Assembly: GCA_937864175.1 (NCBI GenBank)
Contig: CALMJH010000017.1
Coordinates: 1-64,000 of the forward strand
Origin: an uncultured Burkholderiales bacterium
Lineage (GTDB): Bacteria; Pseudomonadota; Gammaproteobacteria; Burkholderiales; Burkholderiaceae_A
Direction of reading: 5' to 3'
Length of the DNA stretch: 64,000 nucleotides
This document shows positions 1-11,222 of the stretch, piece after piece. A program made the position numbers and the translations under genes. The stretch's first letter is position 1. The number at the start of each line of letters is the position of its first letter. The notes below the pieces were generated by a model that was not told where the DNA came from, ran no database searches, and saw nothing but the letters and a program-made list of their open reading frames with translations.

Positions 1-1331
1 GTGTCGTTGACGACTTTAAGGAAGGGAACCACCCCCTGGCTCTTGCCGTTGGTGCCCTTGATGTGACTGCCCAGGGCCCGAACGGGCGTCCAGTCGTTGC
101 CAAGGCCGCCCGCATACTTCGCCAGCAGGGCATTTTCTTTGATGGCCTCATAGATGCCGTCGAGGTCGTCGGCCACCGTCGAGAGGTAGCAAGACGAGAG
201 CTGGGAATGGGTAGTGCCGCTGTTGAAGAGGGTTGGCGTCGAACTCATGAAATCGAAGCTCGAGAGCAGGTTGTAAAACTCAATGGCCCGGGCTTCGCGG
301 TCGAGCTCACCGAGGGCCAGGCCCATGGCCACCCGCATGAAGAAGGCCTGGGGCATCTCGATGCGCCGGCCCTCGCCGCTGAAGGTGTCATTGCGGTCGA
401 TGAGGAAGTAGCGGTCGTAGAGGGTCTGCAGGCCGAGGTAATCAAACTGAAGGTCGTTTTCAGGCTTGAGGGCCTGGGCCATCCGACGCAGGTCGTAACG
501 GCTGAGCTCTTCGTTCAGAAGGCCAATCTCGACGCCCTTCTTGATGAATTTTGGGAAGTATTCGCGATAACGCGCATCCATGTCGGCCTGCGAGACCTCG
601 GCCTGGAAAATTTCCTTGCGAATGGTGTGCAGAAGCAGGCGGGCACTGACTTTTGCATAGGCTGGGTCCTTTTCAATGAGTGCGCGGGCCGCCAGGATGG
701 CGGATTTTTCGACTTCCTCGACGGGTACCCCGTCATAGAGGTTCTTCACTGTGTCGGCCAAGACCTCGTCGGCCCGGGCATGGGCATCGAGGCCTTCGCA
801 GGCCGACGTCACAATTTGGCGCAGCCAGGCCTCATCGAGTGGGACCGACCGTCCCTCCACAGTCATGTTGAGACGGTGCTCGGTGATCTGAGTCTGGGTC
901 TGGGCCGCACGCTCCTGGGAGCGACGCTCGCGATACAAGACATAGGCCCGGGCAATCTCGTGCTCACCGGAACGCATGAGGGCCAGTTCAACCTGGTCCT
1001 GAATGTCTTCTATGTGGACAATGCCGCCCGCCGGCATCCGGCGAATGAGGGCCACGACGACCTGCTGGGTGAGGGCCTCGGTCATCTCACGGACCCTGGC
1101 ACTGGCGGCCCCCTGGCCCCCTTGGACGGCCAAGAATGCTTTGGTCAGCGCGACCGTGATTTTGGGCGGCTCAAAGGAGACAACCGACCCGTTTCGACGA
1201 ACGACTTTGAAGTCTTGGGGGCCGCTGGCGGTCACCGCGGCAGACTGGGTCCCAGTCGACTCCAGGGGGGCGGATGGGGTGTTGCTCGAGCCCACGGTCG
1301 AGTGAGATGGGGATTGGGGTGCCCACTGCAT
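1..1331 (-). CDS. nrdA: Ribonucleoside-diphosphate reductase alpha subunit, class I (3' part missing)
   Basis: Catalytic large subunit that reduces ribonucleoside diphosphates to deoxyribonucleotides in the cytoplasm, working with a radical-bearing NrdB subunit not seen here. The first 443 codons lie in the window and the gene runs off the left edge. It opens with a Ser/Thr/Pro-rich stretch of about 35 residues, then an ATP-cone regulatory domain (begins near FKVVRRNGSVVSFEPPKI, includes GGIVHIEDIQDQVE and LMRSGEHEIARAYVLYRERR), then the start of the barrel. The last visible residues, KGTNGKSQGVVPFLKVVNDT, match a very conserved NrdA motif. Start ATG at 1331 with a good ribosome site (ggagg, rc of 1337-1341). 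An N-terminal ATP cone predicts dATP feedback inhibition. The upstream region carries tandem NrdR-like boxes. Identity is secure; only the C-terminal half is unseen. Confidence 0.95.
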   Translation of the reverse strand, partial: MQWAPQSPSHSTVGSSNTPSAPLESTGTQSAAVTASGPQDFKVVRRNGSVVSFEPPKITVALTKAFLAVQGGQGAASARVREMTEALTQQVVVALIRRMPAGGIVHIEDIQDQVELALMRSGEHEIARAYVLYRERRSQERAAQTQTQITEHRLNMTVEGRSVPLDEAWLRQIVTSACEGLDAHARADEVLADTVKNLYDGVPVEEVEKSAILAARALIEKDPAYAKVSARLLLHTIRKEIFQAEVSQADMDARYREYFPKFIKKGVEIGLLNEELSRYDLRRMAQALKPENDLQFDYLGLQTLYDRYFLIDRNDTFSGEGRRIEMPQAFFMRVAMGLALGELDREARAIEFYNLLSSFDFMSSTPTLFNSGTTHSQLSSCYLSTVADDLDGIYEAIKENALLAKYAGGLGNDWTPVRALGSHIKGTNGKSQGVVPFLKVVND

Positions 1332-1357
1332 AAGTTCCTCCAGGCGGTGTTTTTTTT

Positions 1358-1423
1358 ACTATCGGTAGTACAGACTACCTCTTCTGAGTACTAATTCTAG
1401 TAGTCAGGCCAAAACTCCTGCAA
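1358..1423 (-). promoter_or_regulatory. nrdA promoter with two NrdR-type boxes
   Basis: Read on the minus strand there is a -35 TTGCAG (1418-1423) and a -10 TAGAAT (1394-1399) with an 18-bp spacer. Two palindromes of the form TACTA-N4-TAGTA lie at 1389-1402, covering the -10, and at 1357-1370, downstream. Their centres are exactly 32 bp apart, about three helical turns, which is the usual layout of paired NrdR boxes upstream of ribonucleotide reductase genes. The sites should let the ATP/dATP-sensing repressor NrdR block transcription when deoxynucleotides are plentiful. The sequence differs from the gamma-proteobacterial consensus, so the assignment rests on symmetry, spacing and the downstream gene. 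The rest of the nrdA-ampD gap (1424-1568) shows no gene and no convincing terminator. Confidence 0.72.
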
Positions 1424-1568
1424 GGTCTTTCATTGGGGTAATCGCCTAATTTCGGTCAACATCTGGACCAAACTCAGTCCGCAGGCGGGGAATTTTTTTG
1501 GGCCCGCATAAACTCAGGTTGGGGCCGGAGAAACGGTCCGCAGGCCCAGTGTTTACAGGCTGGGTTCT

Positions 1569-2198
1569 CTAAGAAAAATCTGAAGCAAACTGCCAGGCTA
1601 TGGGGTCTTGTGGCAGCGCAGCTTGCAAATCTCGCCAGGGAAAGTTCGGGCCTGGATCGGTCTTGCGGCCAGGTGCAATGTGAGAATGCCCAGCGACCCA
1701 TGTAAGCCCAGGTAGCCCAGCCCGCAAGACACCCATGAGCCTCACCAGCGAGTCGAGTTGGCAAGTCTCGTAGGGCAGCTCATCGGTACCCTCGAGCTCC
1801 ACCCCGATCGAGAAGTCATTGCAGTTGTCTCGCCCCCGAAAGTGGGAGACGCCCGCATGCCAGGCCCGGTGATGGACGCCCACGTACTGCCGGACTCGGC
1901 CGCTGCGCCAGATAACAAAGTGTGCCGAGACACGAAGCCCGCTGAGGTCGGCAAACTCTGGTTCGGGACGACCCAGGAGCCGGCCCATAAAGAGGTCATC
2001 GACCTGCGAGCCGCCGAATACCCCTGACGGCAGGCTTATGCCGTGAACGACCAGAAGACTGGGAGTGATCTTGTCGGGGCGGTCGTTGAAGTGGGGGCTC
2101 TGGGCATGGTCGAGCCAGCCCTCTAGCGGACGGACCCAGCCGGCCAGGTCCAGAGTGGCCTTGGCCGCGTTCGGGGAGACCTCAGACGGCGACGTCAT
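1569..2198 (-). CDS. ampD: 1,6-anhydro-N-acetylmuramyl-L-alanine amidase AmpD
   Basis: Zinc amidase that cuts the N-acetylmuramyl-L-Ala bond of 1,6-anhydro-muropeptides during peptidoglycan recycling in the cytoplasm; in many Gram-negatives its loss derepresses AmpC. The 209-residue protein has the Amidase_2 fold landmarks: LLVVHGISLPSG with the first zinc His, VSAHFVIWRSGRVRQYV, HHRAWHAGVS, DFSIGVELEG, and VAGHSHIAPGRKTDPGPNF carrying the late His/Asp ligands. Length fits the family (about 180-210). I chose ATG 2198; the open frame extends further upstream but only as a shadow of the two preceding genes. It is the last gene of a ypjD-PP0621-ampD run, starting 7 bp after the preceding stop, an order common in Betaproteobacteria. 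Confidence 0.93.
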   Translation of the reverse strand: MTSPSEVSPNAAKATLDLAGWVRPLEGWLDHAQSPHFNDRPDKITPSLLVVHGISLPSGVFGGSQVDDLFMGRLLGRPEPEFADLSGLRVSAHFVIWRSGRVRQYVGVHHRAWHAGVSHFRGRDNCNDFSIGVELEGTDELPYETCQLDSLVRLMGVLRAGLPGLTWVAGHSHIAPGRKTDPGPNFPWRDLQAALPQDPIAWQFASDFS

Positions 2199-2205
2199 GG
2201 TGGAA

Positions 2206-2436
2206 TCAGGGCTCGACGTGCTCAGGGCAGCAGTAGGCCCTGCCAGCCTTCCAGATGGCCTCTGACTCTGCGAGGTGGGCCCCGCAGCGATCGCAATGGA
2301 CCAGTCGTTGGGCAGAGGGCTGCGTTGGCTCGGGGGGCTTGGAGGCGGGAGGCTTTTTAGACTTGCCCAGGACCGAGCGGAGCATAAAGAGGGCCACCGC
2401 CACCAACCCCATGACCAATAAGATTTTTCCGAACAT
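2206..2436 (-). CDS. PP0621-family small membrane-anchored zinc-ribbon-like protein
   Basis: A 76-residue protein of unknown function. Residues 3-22 form one hydrophobic anchor (FGKILLVMGLVAVALFMLRS); a Lys/Pro-rich linker follows; the C-terminal part carries CDRCGAHL and a later CCPEH, a CxxC plus CC arrangement that could bind zinc. Proteins like this (PP0621 family) commonly sit between a cytochrome-c-assembly-like membrane gene and ampD in Betaproteobacteria, as here: the gap to ypjD is 25 bp and to ampD 7 bp, so the three are probably one transcript. Topology predicts a short N-in anchor with a small metal-binding tail. No reaction can be assigned. Confidence 0.85.
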   Translation of the reverse strand: MFGKILLVMGLVAVALFMLRSVLGKSKKPPASKPPEPTQPSAQRLVHCDRCGAHLAESEAIWKAGRAYCCPEHVEP

Positions 2437-2461
2437 GTCTGGCTGCGCCTACCCCGGTGAT

Positions 2462-3280
2462 CTAGCCGATACGTCCAAGGAAGACCTCGAGAACAAAACG
2501 GCTTCCAACGTAGGCCAGGAGCAGGAGTCCGAAGCCTCCCATGGCAAAGCGGGCGGCCAGACGGCCGCGCCAGCCCCAACGCCAACGGCCCCAGAGAAAG
2601 AGTCCCGCAGACAGCCAAGTCATCACGGTAAAGACCGTCTTGTGGTCGGGCTTGAGAAGCGGCCAGCCAGCCCGGTCATTGACCAGGCCGCCCGTCAGCA
2701 GCGTGGCAGTCAGCAGCAAAAACCCCAGGCCGACGGACCGCGCCAGGGTGGCGTCCATGGACAACAGCGGCGGAAGGTCCATTAACCACTGGTTGGATTG
2801 GGTGGGCTGGTGCAGGGCACGAGACTGCGCCAGCATGAGAAGGGCCTGGCCAGTGGCCAGTGCAAATGCACTGTAGGCCAGCATGGCCACCAGAATGTGA
2901 GATCGAAAGAGGCCGTCCGGGTCCCCCAGGGTCACCCCACCAGGAAACCAGGTAGGCAGAACCACCAGCGCTGCCGCCGCCAGATAGACCCAGAAGCCCA
3001 GCCGGGCTAGCCGAGTGATCCATGATTCAACCCAGAGTAAGAGCATGGCCAGCCAGACCATCCAAGAGAGGGCAGGCGCAAACCCAAAGCGCATGTCCTG
3101 ATGGCCGAACCAAGTGGGTAGAAGGCTGGCCCCGTGGAAGACCAATGCCACCACCACTCCCCACTGCATCCAACGACGCCGGGCGGACTGGTCAGCAGGG
3201 CGGCCAAGTGAGGTCATGGCGAGCGCCAGATAGGCCACAAGGGCCAGCCAAGGCGCCGCGCCGTACAATAGGGTTGCCAT
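2462..3280 (-). CDS. ypjD: YpjD/CcsA-like integral membrane protein (cytochrome c assembly family)
   Basis: A 272-residue inner-membrane protein with eight or so hydrophobic spans (first at residues 5-23). It belongs to the CcmC/CcsA/ResC-like CytC_asm family, which handles heme in cytochrome c maturation, but the YpjD branch has no proven function. Visible family marks are the DPDGLFRSHILVAMLAYSAF stretch and the late H in LLKPDHKTVFTVMTWL, the His positions used for heme contact in relatives. I start it at ATG 3280; the frame is open much further upstream, but that part is antisense to ffh. There is no Shine-Dalgarno sequence, and a TACACT hexamer ends 7 nt before the ATG, so the mRNA may be leaderless. 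First gene of ypjD-PP0621-ampD, divergent from ffh. Confidence 0.87.
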   Translation of the reverse strand: MATLLYGAAPWLALVAYLALAMTSLGRPADQSARRRWMQWGVVVALVFHGASLLPTWFGHQDMRFGFAPALSWMVWLAMLLLWVESWITRLARLGFWVYLAAAALVVLPTWFPGGVTLGDPDGLFRSHILVAMLAYSAFALATGQALLMLAQSRALHQPTQSNQWLMDLPPLLSMDATLARSVGLGFLLLTATLLTGGLVNDRAGWPLLKPDHKTVFTVMTWLSAGLFLWGRWRWGWRGRLAARFAMGGFGLLLLAYVGSRFVLEVFLGRIG

Positions 3281-3286
3281 TTGCCG

Positions 3287-3292
3287 AGTGTA
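3287..3292 (-). promoter_or_regulatory. Possible -10 element of ypjD giving a leaderless mRNA
   Basis: On the minus strand the hexamer TACACT is followed by six bases and then the ATG of ypjD at 3280, which is where transcription would be expected to begin. The same TACACT plus six bases plus ATG arrangement recurs at 11246-11258. No good -35 is visible 16-18 bp upstream, so this is tentative. Confidence 0.3.
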
Positions 3293-3301
3293 GCGCAGCC
3301 C

Positions 3302-4696
3302 ATGCTTGAATCCCTCACCGACCGTTTCTCTCATGCCCTGAAGGCCATCAAGGGTCAGGCCCGCCTGACCGAGGCCAACACCCAGGACATGCTCAGAGAA
3401 ATCCGCCTGGCCCTTCTGGATGCGGACGTCGCCCTCCCAGTGGTCAAGCAGTTCATCGCCGCCGTCCGCGAGAAGGCAATGGGGCAGTCCGTCCTTAACA
3501 GCCTCACCCCAGACCAGGCCCTGGTGGGCGTCGTCCACCAGGAGTTGGTGAGTCTGATGGCCGGACCTGAGGGCATCGGTCAGACCATGGGCCTGAACCT
3601 GGCCACCACGCCACCGGCTGTCGTCCTGATGGCTGGCCTGCAGGGTGCGGGCAAGACGACCTCTGTCGGCAAGCTGGCCAAGTGGCTCACAGAGCGTCAG
3701 AAGAAGAAGGTCCTCACCGTCTCGTGTGACGTCTACCGGCCAGCCGCTATTGAGCAGCTGCGACTGGTGACTGAGCAGGCAGGTGCTGAGTTTTTCCCCA
3801 GCCAGCTCTCAGAGCGGCCGGTCGAGATTGCCCGGGCCGCCCTGGACTGGGGCCGCCGCCACTACCACGACGTCGTGCTGATTGACACGGCGGGTCGCCT
3901 GGCCATTGACCAGGCCATGATGGACGAGATCGCCGCGCTTCACGATGCCGTTCGGCCCATCGAGACCCTCTTTACGGTGGATGCGATGCAGGGCCAAGAC
4001 GCGGTGCGCACTGCCGAGGCCTTCCGAAAGACCATTCCTCTGACCGGCATCCTGCTCACCAAGGTCGACGGGGATGCTCGAGGCGGTGCGGTCTTGTCGG
4101 TTCGAAGCGTAACCGGCTGTCCGGTCAAGTTTGTCGGCACAGCCGAGAAAATCGATGGCCTAGAGGCCTTCGACCCCGACCGATTTGCCCAGCGCATTCT
4201 GGGCATGGGCGATGTGCTGGCAATTGTCGAGCAGGCTCAGAAGGCCATCGATGTGAAATCGGCCGAAAAGATGGCCGCCAAGCTCAAGTCCGGCGCCAAG
4301 TTCGATTTAGAGGACTTCAAGCTCCAGATTGGTCAGATGAAGTCCATGGGCGGGCTCTCCAACCTACTCGACAAGCTGCCTGCCCAGATGCAACAAGCCG
4401 CCAAGGGCCAAGACCTCTCCAAGGCCGACAAGTCCGTAGGACGCATGGAGGGCATCATCAACAGCATGACGCCGGCCGAGCGGCGTAACCCACTGCTCAT
4501 CAAGGCCAGCCGAAAGCGCCGCATCGCGACGGGGGCCGGCGTCCCGGTTCAGGAAGTCAACCGCCTGCTGGCCCAGTTCGAGCAGATGCAAGACATGATG
4601 AAGAAGATGCAAAAGGGCGGCCTGGCCAAGATGATGCGCGCGATGGGCGGCCTTAAAAACCTGCCAGGTCTTGGCGGTGGTCTTGGCGGCCGCTAG
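3302..4696 (+). CDS. ffh: Signal recognition particle protein (Ffh)
   Basis: SRP54 homologue that binds 4.5S RNA, recognises signal sequences of nascent membrane proteins and targets ribosomes to FtsY. The 464-residue protein shows an N-terminal four-helix bundle, a GTPase domain with [18 protein letters not shown] (G1), [18 protein letters not shown] (G2) and LIDTAGRL (G3), [10 protein letters not shown] (G4) and [16 protein letters not shown], then the methionine-rich M domain ([21 protein letters not shown]) with RRIATGAG for RNA binding. Start chosen at ATG 3302, where homologues begin [10 protein letters not shown]; an upstream ATG at 3281 would add seven unlikely residues. Divergent from ypjD. 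Its TAG and the TAG of convergent proS share the palindrome CTAG. Confidence 0.97.
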   Translation: MLESLTDRFSHALKAIKGQARLTEANTQDMLREIRLALLDADVALPVVKQFIAAVREKAMGQSVLNSLTPDQALVGVVHQELVSLMAGPEGIGQTMGLNLATTPPAVVLMAGLQGAGKTTSVGKLAKWLTERQKKKVLTVSCDVYRPAAIEQLRLVTEQAGAEFFPSQLSERPVEIARAALDWGRRHYHDVVLIDTAGRLAIDQAMMDEIAALHDAVRPIETLFTVDAMQGQDAVRTAEAFRKTIPLTGILLTKVDGDARGGAVLSVRSVTGCPVKFVGTAEKIDGLEAFDPDRFAQRILGMGDVLAIVEQAQKAIDVKSAEKMAAKLKSGAKFDLEDFKLQIGQMKSMGGLSNLLDKLPAQMQQAAKGQDLSKADKSVGRMEGIINSMTPAERRNPLLIKASRKRRIATGAGVPVQEVNRLLAQFEQMQDMMKKMQKGGLAKMMRAMGGLKNLPGLGGGLGGR

Positions 4697-6417
4697 GCCA
4701 GCAAATCGCCAACGGCCTGCACCAGTCCCTCCAGGCTGCACTCGCTGGCCTGAAGTCCCCGACGTTTCAGGAGTTCTAGCCGGCCCTCTTTCAGGCCGCG
4801 CTCGCCGATGGTGACCCGAACCGGAACGCCAATCAATTCCCAGTCTGCAAACATCACCCCGGGTCGCTCGTCGCGGTCGTCCAAAATCACCTGATAGCCA
4901 GCAGCCGTCAGTGCCCGGTAAGACTTCTCGGCCTGCTCGGCAACGGCAGTTGACTTGCCGGCCCCCAATGGGCAGATGACCACCTCAAAAGGCGCCAGGG
5001 CCCGGGGCCAGATCATGCCCCGGTCATCGTGGTTCTGTTCTATGGCCGCTCCCACAATTCGGGTGACCCCAATGCCGTAACAGCCCATCTCCATGACCCG
5101 GGGCTTGCCCGTCTCATCAAGGGTGGTGGCCTTCATGGCCTGGGAGTATTTGGTGCCCAAATAGAAGACATGGCCCACCTCGATGCCGCGCTGGATTGCC
5201 AGGGTTCCCCGGCCGTCGGGCGAGGGGTCTCCGGCCACGACATTGCGAAGGTCGGCAACGAGACTCGGCTCAGGCAGGTCACGGCCCCAGTTCACACCCG
5301 TCAGATGGGCGCCGGACTGGTTGGCACCCACCACGAAGTCACTCATCTGGGCAACGGTTCGGTCCGCAATGACCCGGACCTGGTCGGTCAGGCCGACAGG
5401 CCCGAGGCTGCCGGGTCCGCAGCCAAAGGTGGACTCAATCTCGGCGGCCGTGGCAAACCGCCAGCCTTGCTCAAAGCCTGCGAGCTTGCCCAGCTTGACC
5501 TCGTTGACCTCATGGTCACCACGAACGAGCAGCAGACTGAGCCTCACGCCCGCCCCGGTCTCAACCGCAACGACCACCGACTTCACTGTCTGGGACGTCG
5601 GCAGTCCGAGATGTTGGGCCACCTCGGCACAGGCAGCCAGGCCAGGGGTTGGGACAAGGGCCATGGCCTGAGTCGGAGAGGCCCGGCCAGACAGCAGACT
5701 CACCGCCTCGGCCAACTCGATGTTGGCGGCATAGTCAGAGTCGGGGCAGTAGACAATGGCATCCTCGCCCGTCTCCGCAATCACCTGAAACTCGTGGGAT
5801 CGAGAGCCCCCGATGGCGCCCGTATCCGCCGCAACGGCCCGATAGGCCAGACCAAGCCGGTCAAAGATCCTGCTGTAGCAGGCAAACATTCGGTCGTAAC
5901 TGGCCTCTGCGCCCGCCACGTCTCGGTCAAAGGAGTAGGCATCTTTCATGACAAATTCGCGGCCCCGCATCACGCCGAAGCGGGGGCGCCGCTCGTCACG
6001 AAACTTGGTCTGAATCTGATAGAAGTTTTTGGGCAGCTGCTTCCAGCTCTTGAGTTCCTGGCGGGCAATGTCGGTGATGACCTCCTCGCTGGTGGGCTGA
6101 AAAGCAAAGTCGCGGCCATGTCGGTCTTGCAGACGCAGGAGTTCGGGGCCCATCTTGTCCCAGCGGCCAGTCTCCTGCCAGAGTTCGGCGGGCTGAACCA
6201 GTGGCATGACAAGCTCAATTGCCCCGGCAGCATTCATCTCCTCACGGACAATGGCCTCTACTCGTCTGATCACCCTTAGGCCCAGCGGCATGTAGCTGTA
6301 GATGCCGGCACCCAGTCGACGGATCATGCCCGCCCGAATCATCAGTCGGTGGCTTGCCACCTCGGCGTCGGACGGATCTTCTTTGAGGGTCTGAAAATGG
6401 AACTGGGATGCACGCAT
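4693..6417 (-). CDS. proS: Prolyl-tRNA synthetase
   Basis: Class II aminoacyl-tRNA synthetase charging tRNA-Pro with proline. At 574 residues it is the long bacterial form with an inserted editing domain (INS), which clears mischarged Ala-tRNA-Pro. Seen in order: [20 protein letters not shown] start, motif 1 around [15 protein letters not shown], motif 2 with [20 protein letters not shown], the INS domain at about residues 220-400 with the [13 protein letters not shown] stretch, motif 3 [20 protein letters not shown], and an anticodon-binding domain ending [16 protein letters not shown]. Starts 29 bp from divergent rppH and ends by overlapping the stop codon of ffh by 4 bp. A tRNA-Pro(CGG) gene lies about 5 kb away at 11123. 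Confidence 0.97.
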   Translation of the reverse strand: MRASQFHFQTLKEDPSDAEVASHRLMIRAGMIRRLGAGIYSYMPLGLRVIRRVEAIVREEMNAAGAIELVMPLVQPAELWQETGRWDKMGPELLRLQDRHGRDFAFQPTSEEVITDIARQELKSWKQLPKNFYQIQTKFRDERRPRFGVMRGREFVMKDAYSFDRDVAGAEASYDRMFACYSRIFDRLGLAYRAVAADTGAIGGSRSHEFQVIAETGEDAIVYCPDSDYAANIELAEAVSLLSGRASPTQAMALVPTPGLAACAEVAQHLGLPTSQTVKSVVVAVETGAGVRLSLLLVRGDHEVNEVKLGKLAGFEQGWRFATAAEIESTFGCGPGSLGPVGLTDQVRVIADRTVAQMSDFVVGANQSGAHLTGVNWGRDLPEPSLVADLRNVVAGDPSPDGRGTLAIQRGIEVGHVFYLGTKYSQAMKATTLDETGKPRVMEMGCYGIGVTRIVGAAIEQNHDDRGMIWPRALAPFEVVICPLGAGKSTAVAEQAEKSYRALTAAGYQVILDDRDERPGVMFADWELIGVPVRVTIGERGLKEGRLELLKRRGLQASECSLEGLVQAVGDLLA

Positions 6418-6431
6418 GAAAACGCCCTTCG

Positions 6432-6449
6432 TATAATGGCCGCATTATG
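6432..6449. promoter_or_regulatory. Overlapping divergent -10 elements of rppH and proS in one palindrome
   Basis: The 29-bp gap between proS and rppH holds a perfect -10, TATAAT (6432-6437), facing rppH. On the other strand CATAAT (6444-6449) faces proS and overlaps the rppH start codon. Together they form the palindrome ATAATG-GCCG-CATTAT (6433-6448). Predicted starts are near 6444 for rppH, only a few bases before its ATG, and near 6437 for proS. The matching -35 boxes inside the coding regions are weak (TGCACG for rppH). Confidence 0.5.
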
Positions 6450-6907
6450 CTCGATGAATTTGGCTATCGCCCCAATGTAGGCATCATCCTGGTCAATGAC
6501 CTAAACCAGGTCTTCTGGGGCAAGCGCATCCGGGAGCAGGCCTGGCAGTTTCCTCAGGGGGGCATTCAGGAGGGCGAAGACCCCGAGGCGGCCATGTACC
6601 GAGAGCTCTTCGAGGAGACCGGGCTGCGGCCGGAGCATGTCAGCATTATGGCCAGGACCCAAGACTGGCTCCATTATTCAGTCCCGGAGCGCTGGGTTCG
6701 CCGTGAGTGGCGGGGTCTCTACAAAGGCCAAAAACAGATCTGGTTCTTGCTCAAGATGCTGGGCCAGGACCAAGACATTCAGCTGAAATCAGGGGCCGAG
6801 AAGCCGGAGTTCGACGACTGGATCTGGCACGACTTTTTCGTGCCCCTGGAGACCGTCATCGAGTTCAAGCGAGACGTCTACTGGATGGCCCTGCAGGAAC
6901 TCTCCCG

Positions 6908-9158
<2,251 letters not shown>

Positions 9159-9260
9159 TCAAGCAGGGCCCCGCTTAGTCACGGGGCTAACGACCGGCCC
9201 GAACTAGACCCGGGCTCGGTGGTGAGGCCCGTCGAGGACTCTCGCCGGGCGCCGGCTGGC

Positions 9261-9518
9261 TTACTCGGCGACGATACTGACGGTCGAGCGCTTGAGGGGG
9301 CCGTTGACCGAAAACTTCACCTTGCCGTCGATGAGGGCGAAAAGCGTATGGTCTTTGCCCATGCCGACGTTGTCGCCGGGATGAAAAGTCGTACCACGCT
9401 GGCGAACGATGATGCTGCCCGCAGAGATGGCCTCGCCACCAAACCGTTTTACGCCGAGTCGTTTGGATTCTGAATCCCGACCATTTCGCGTAGAGCCGCC
9501 GCCTTTTTTCTGTGCCAT
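9261..9518 (-). CDS. rpmA: 50S ribosomal protein L27
   Basis: Small basic protein of the large subunit whose N-terminal tail reaches the peptidyl-transferase centre. The 85-residue sequence begins [20 protein letters not shown] and contains the family signature [18 protein letters not shown]. It starts directly with the functional residues, so no Firmicutes-type cleavable N-terminal extension is present. It lies 61 bp downstream of rplU and upstream of obgE in the usual order. Confidence 0.98.
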   Translation of the reverse strand: MAQKKGGGSTRNGRDSESKRLGVKRFGGEAISAGSIIVRQRGTTFHPGDNVGMGKDHTLFALIDGKVKFSVNGPLKRSTVSIVAE

Positions 9519-9579
9519 TTCAGTTGTCCTTTACGCTTGTCCGTGGTTCTCGAGACCGGTCCGTTCGCGGTCCGCTTGG

Positions 9580-9918
9580 TTAGGCCGCCACCAGGACCGA
9601 CCCGTCGGCCTTCACAAGGGCCTTGATCTCGATCTCGGTGAAATTCTGGCGATGTCCCTGGGTCTTGGCGTAGTGCTTGCGCCGGCGGTGCTTGAAGATG
9701 CGGACTTTGTCGCCACGCCCATGGGCGGTCACGACCGCCTTGACGCAGGCGCCGGAGAGCAGGGGGGTGCCGACTTCGATGGCCTCGCCAGAGCCCATGG
9801 CCAGCACCTCTGACAACACAACTTCTTGGCCTGGCTCGACGGCCAGGGTCTCGACCCGGAGTTTTTCGCCGGGTGCAACGCGGTACTGTTTACCGCCGGT
9901 CTTGATGACTGCGTACAT
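9580..9918 (-). CDS. rplU: 50S ribosomal protein L21
   Basis: Large-subunit protein binding 23S rRNA. The 112-residue chain starts [20 protein letters not shown] and contains the L21 signature region [20 protein letters not shown], ending [11 protein letters not shown]. Start ATG 9918 has an aaagga ribosome site; the frame is open upstream but not L21-like. First gene of rplU-rpmA-obgE-proB and divergent from ispB, so the main promoter of this operon must lie in 9919-10069, where a small hairpin precedes the ribosome site. Confidence 0.98.
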   Translation of the reverse strand: MYAVIKTGGKQYRVAPGEKLRVETLAVEPGQEVVLSEVLAMGSGEAIEVGTPLLSGACVKAVVTAHGRGDKVRIFKHRRRKHYAKTQGHRQNFTEIEIKALVKADGSVLVAA

Positions 9919-9941
9919 ACTATGTCCTTTCGATCGCCGAT

Positions 9942-9963
9942 CCGGTCTGGCAAGCAGACCTGG
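9942..9963 (-). other. Hairpin in the rplU leader
   Basis: The rplU leader can fold into an 8-bp stem with one bulged A: arms CC(A)GGTCTG and CAGACCGG around a CTTGC loop, read on the minus strand. It ends 24 nt before the L21 start codon, just upstream of the ribosome site. It could be a site for autogenous control by L21 or simply a structured leader; no L21-leader consensus known to me is matched. Confidence 0.3.
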
Positions 9964-10069
9964 TCTCTTCTCTGAAGACCCCAGACTGCTTTTAAAATGG
10001 CCAACGGTCAGGCTGTTGAAGTAAGCCCGCCACGATAACTGAAAAACCAATAGAAAACAAGGCCTTCGA

Positions 10070-11092
10070 ATGACCTCAGCCCAAGCCCAGACCAGTTATG
10101 ACCGCCTGCTGCAGCTGCTGGCGGCAGACATGCAGTCGGTCGACCAGGTGATACGGCGGCGGCTGAAGAGCGAGGTCAGCCTGGTGGAGCAGGTGGCTGA
10201 CTACATTATTTTTAGCGGCGGCAAACGAATGCGGCCGGCCCTGGTCTGTCTCTGCTCAAAGGTAGTGGGTGAGCACCTGCTTTCTTTAAAAACCAACAAA
10301 AAAAGGGTTGAGGCCGATGTCTGGGCGCTCGCCAGCATTGTGGAATTTATCCACACCGCCACCCTTTTGCACGACGACGTGGTGGACGAGTCTGGAATGC
10401 GTCGCTCCCGGGAGACCGCCAACGCGATCTTTGGCAATGCCGCCAGCGTCCTGGTGGGGGACTTCCTCTACTCGCGGGCCTTTCAGATGATGGTGGAACT
10501 GGGGTCGCTGCCTGTCATGGCGGTCCTGGCCGAGGCCACCAACGTGATTGCCGAGGGCGAGGTCCTTCAGCTGATGAACTGCCAGGATCCAGATGTCGAC
10601 GAGGCCCGATACCTGCAGGTCATTCGATTTAAGACGGCCAAACTCTTTGAAGCCAGCTGCTGCCTGCCGGCAGTCATCGAAGGAACCGAACCGGCCCTCA
10701 TCGAGGCCCTTGCGGCCTATGGCCGTCACCTGGGCACCGCCTTCCAGCTGGTCGATGACTGGCTGGACTACAACGGCGAGGCCGCCGAGATGGGCAAGCA
10801 ACTGGGAGATGACTTGCGGGAGGGCAAGCCCACGCTGCCCCTGATTGTGCTGCTGCGCGAGGGCTCTGCAGCCCAGCAGGCGGCGGTTCGATCTGCAATC
10901 CAGGAGCCCGACGGCGCGGACATCGAGGCACTGCTCGCGATGGTCAGGGCCTCTGGGGCCCTGGACACCACCCGTCAGGCTGCCGAGCGAGAGGCCGGTC
11001 TGGCCCAGGCCGCCCTTGCGCCTCTTGTAGATTCCGTCTTCAAGACGCACCTGTTAGACTTGGCGTCCTTTGTGGTCACCCGCCGGCATTGA
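10070..11092 (+). CDS. ispB: Long-chain polyprenyl diphosphate synthase (octaprenyl type)
   Basis: Trans-prenyltransferase that extends farnesyl diphosphate with isopentenyl units to the all-trans C40-type side chain of ubiquinone. The 340-residue protein has the first aspartate-rich motif in [17 protein letters not shown] (with [10 protein letters not shown] before it), [16 protein letters not shown], and the second motif in [11 protein letters not shown], followed by [21 protein letters not shown]. The absence of bulky residues right before the first motif fits a long-chain product, but exact chain length cannot be read from sequence. Divergent from the rplU operon; a tRNA gene follows 30 bp after the stop. 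Confidence 0.94.
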   Translation: MTSAQAQTSYDRLLQLLAADMQSVDQVIRRRLKSEVSLVEQVADYIIFSGGKRMRPALVCLCSKVVGEHLLSLKTNKKRVEADVWALASIVEFIHTATLLHDDVVDESGMRRSRETANAIFGNAASVLVGDFLYSRAFQMMVELGSLPVMAVLAEATNVIAEGEVLQLMNCQDPDVDEARYLQVIRFKTAKLFEASCCLPAVIEGTEPALIEALAAYGRHLGTAFQLVDDWLDYNGEAAEMGKQLGDDLREGKPTLPLIVLLREGSAAQQAAVRSAIQEPDGADIEALLAMVRASGALDTTRQAAEREAGLAQAALAPLVDSVFKTHLLDLASFVVTRRH

Positions 11093-11122
11093 ACGCTAGC
11101 GGATGCCCGTCGAGCGGGACAT

Positions 11123-11199
<77 letters not shown>

Positions 11200-11222
11200 G
11201 GGTCTGGCCCTCATCCAGTCCA

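Noticed and set aside
63..1394. A 443-codon open frame on the plus strand
   Set aside because: It is the antisense shadow of nrdA; the minus strand reads a clear NrdA with ATP cone and the GTNGKSQGVVPFLKVVND motif, while the plus-strand product has no recognisable features.
1440..1568. Terminator after ampD
   Set aside because: Short GC stems occur, but none is followed by a T-run on the minus strand.
3281..3538. Upstream in-frame extension of ypjD
   Set aside because: The added sequence is antisense to the start of ffh and lacks membrane character; the family N-terminus is at 3280.
5029..6279. A 416-codon plus-strand frame
   Set aside because: Antisense to proS.
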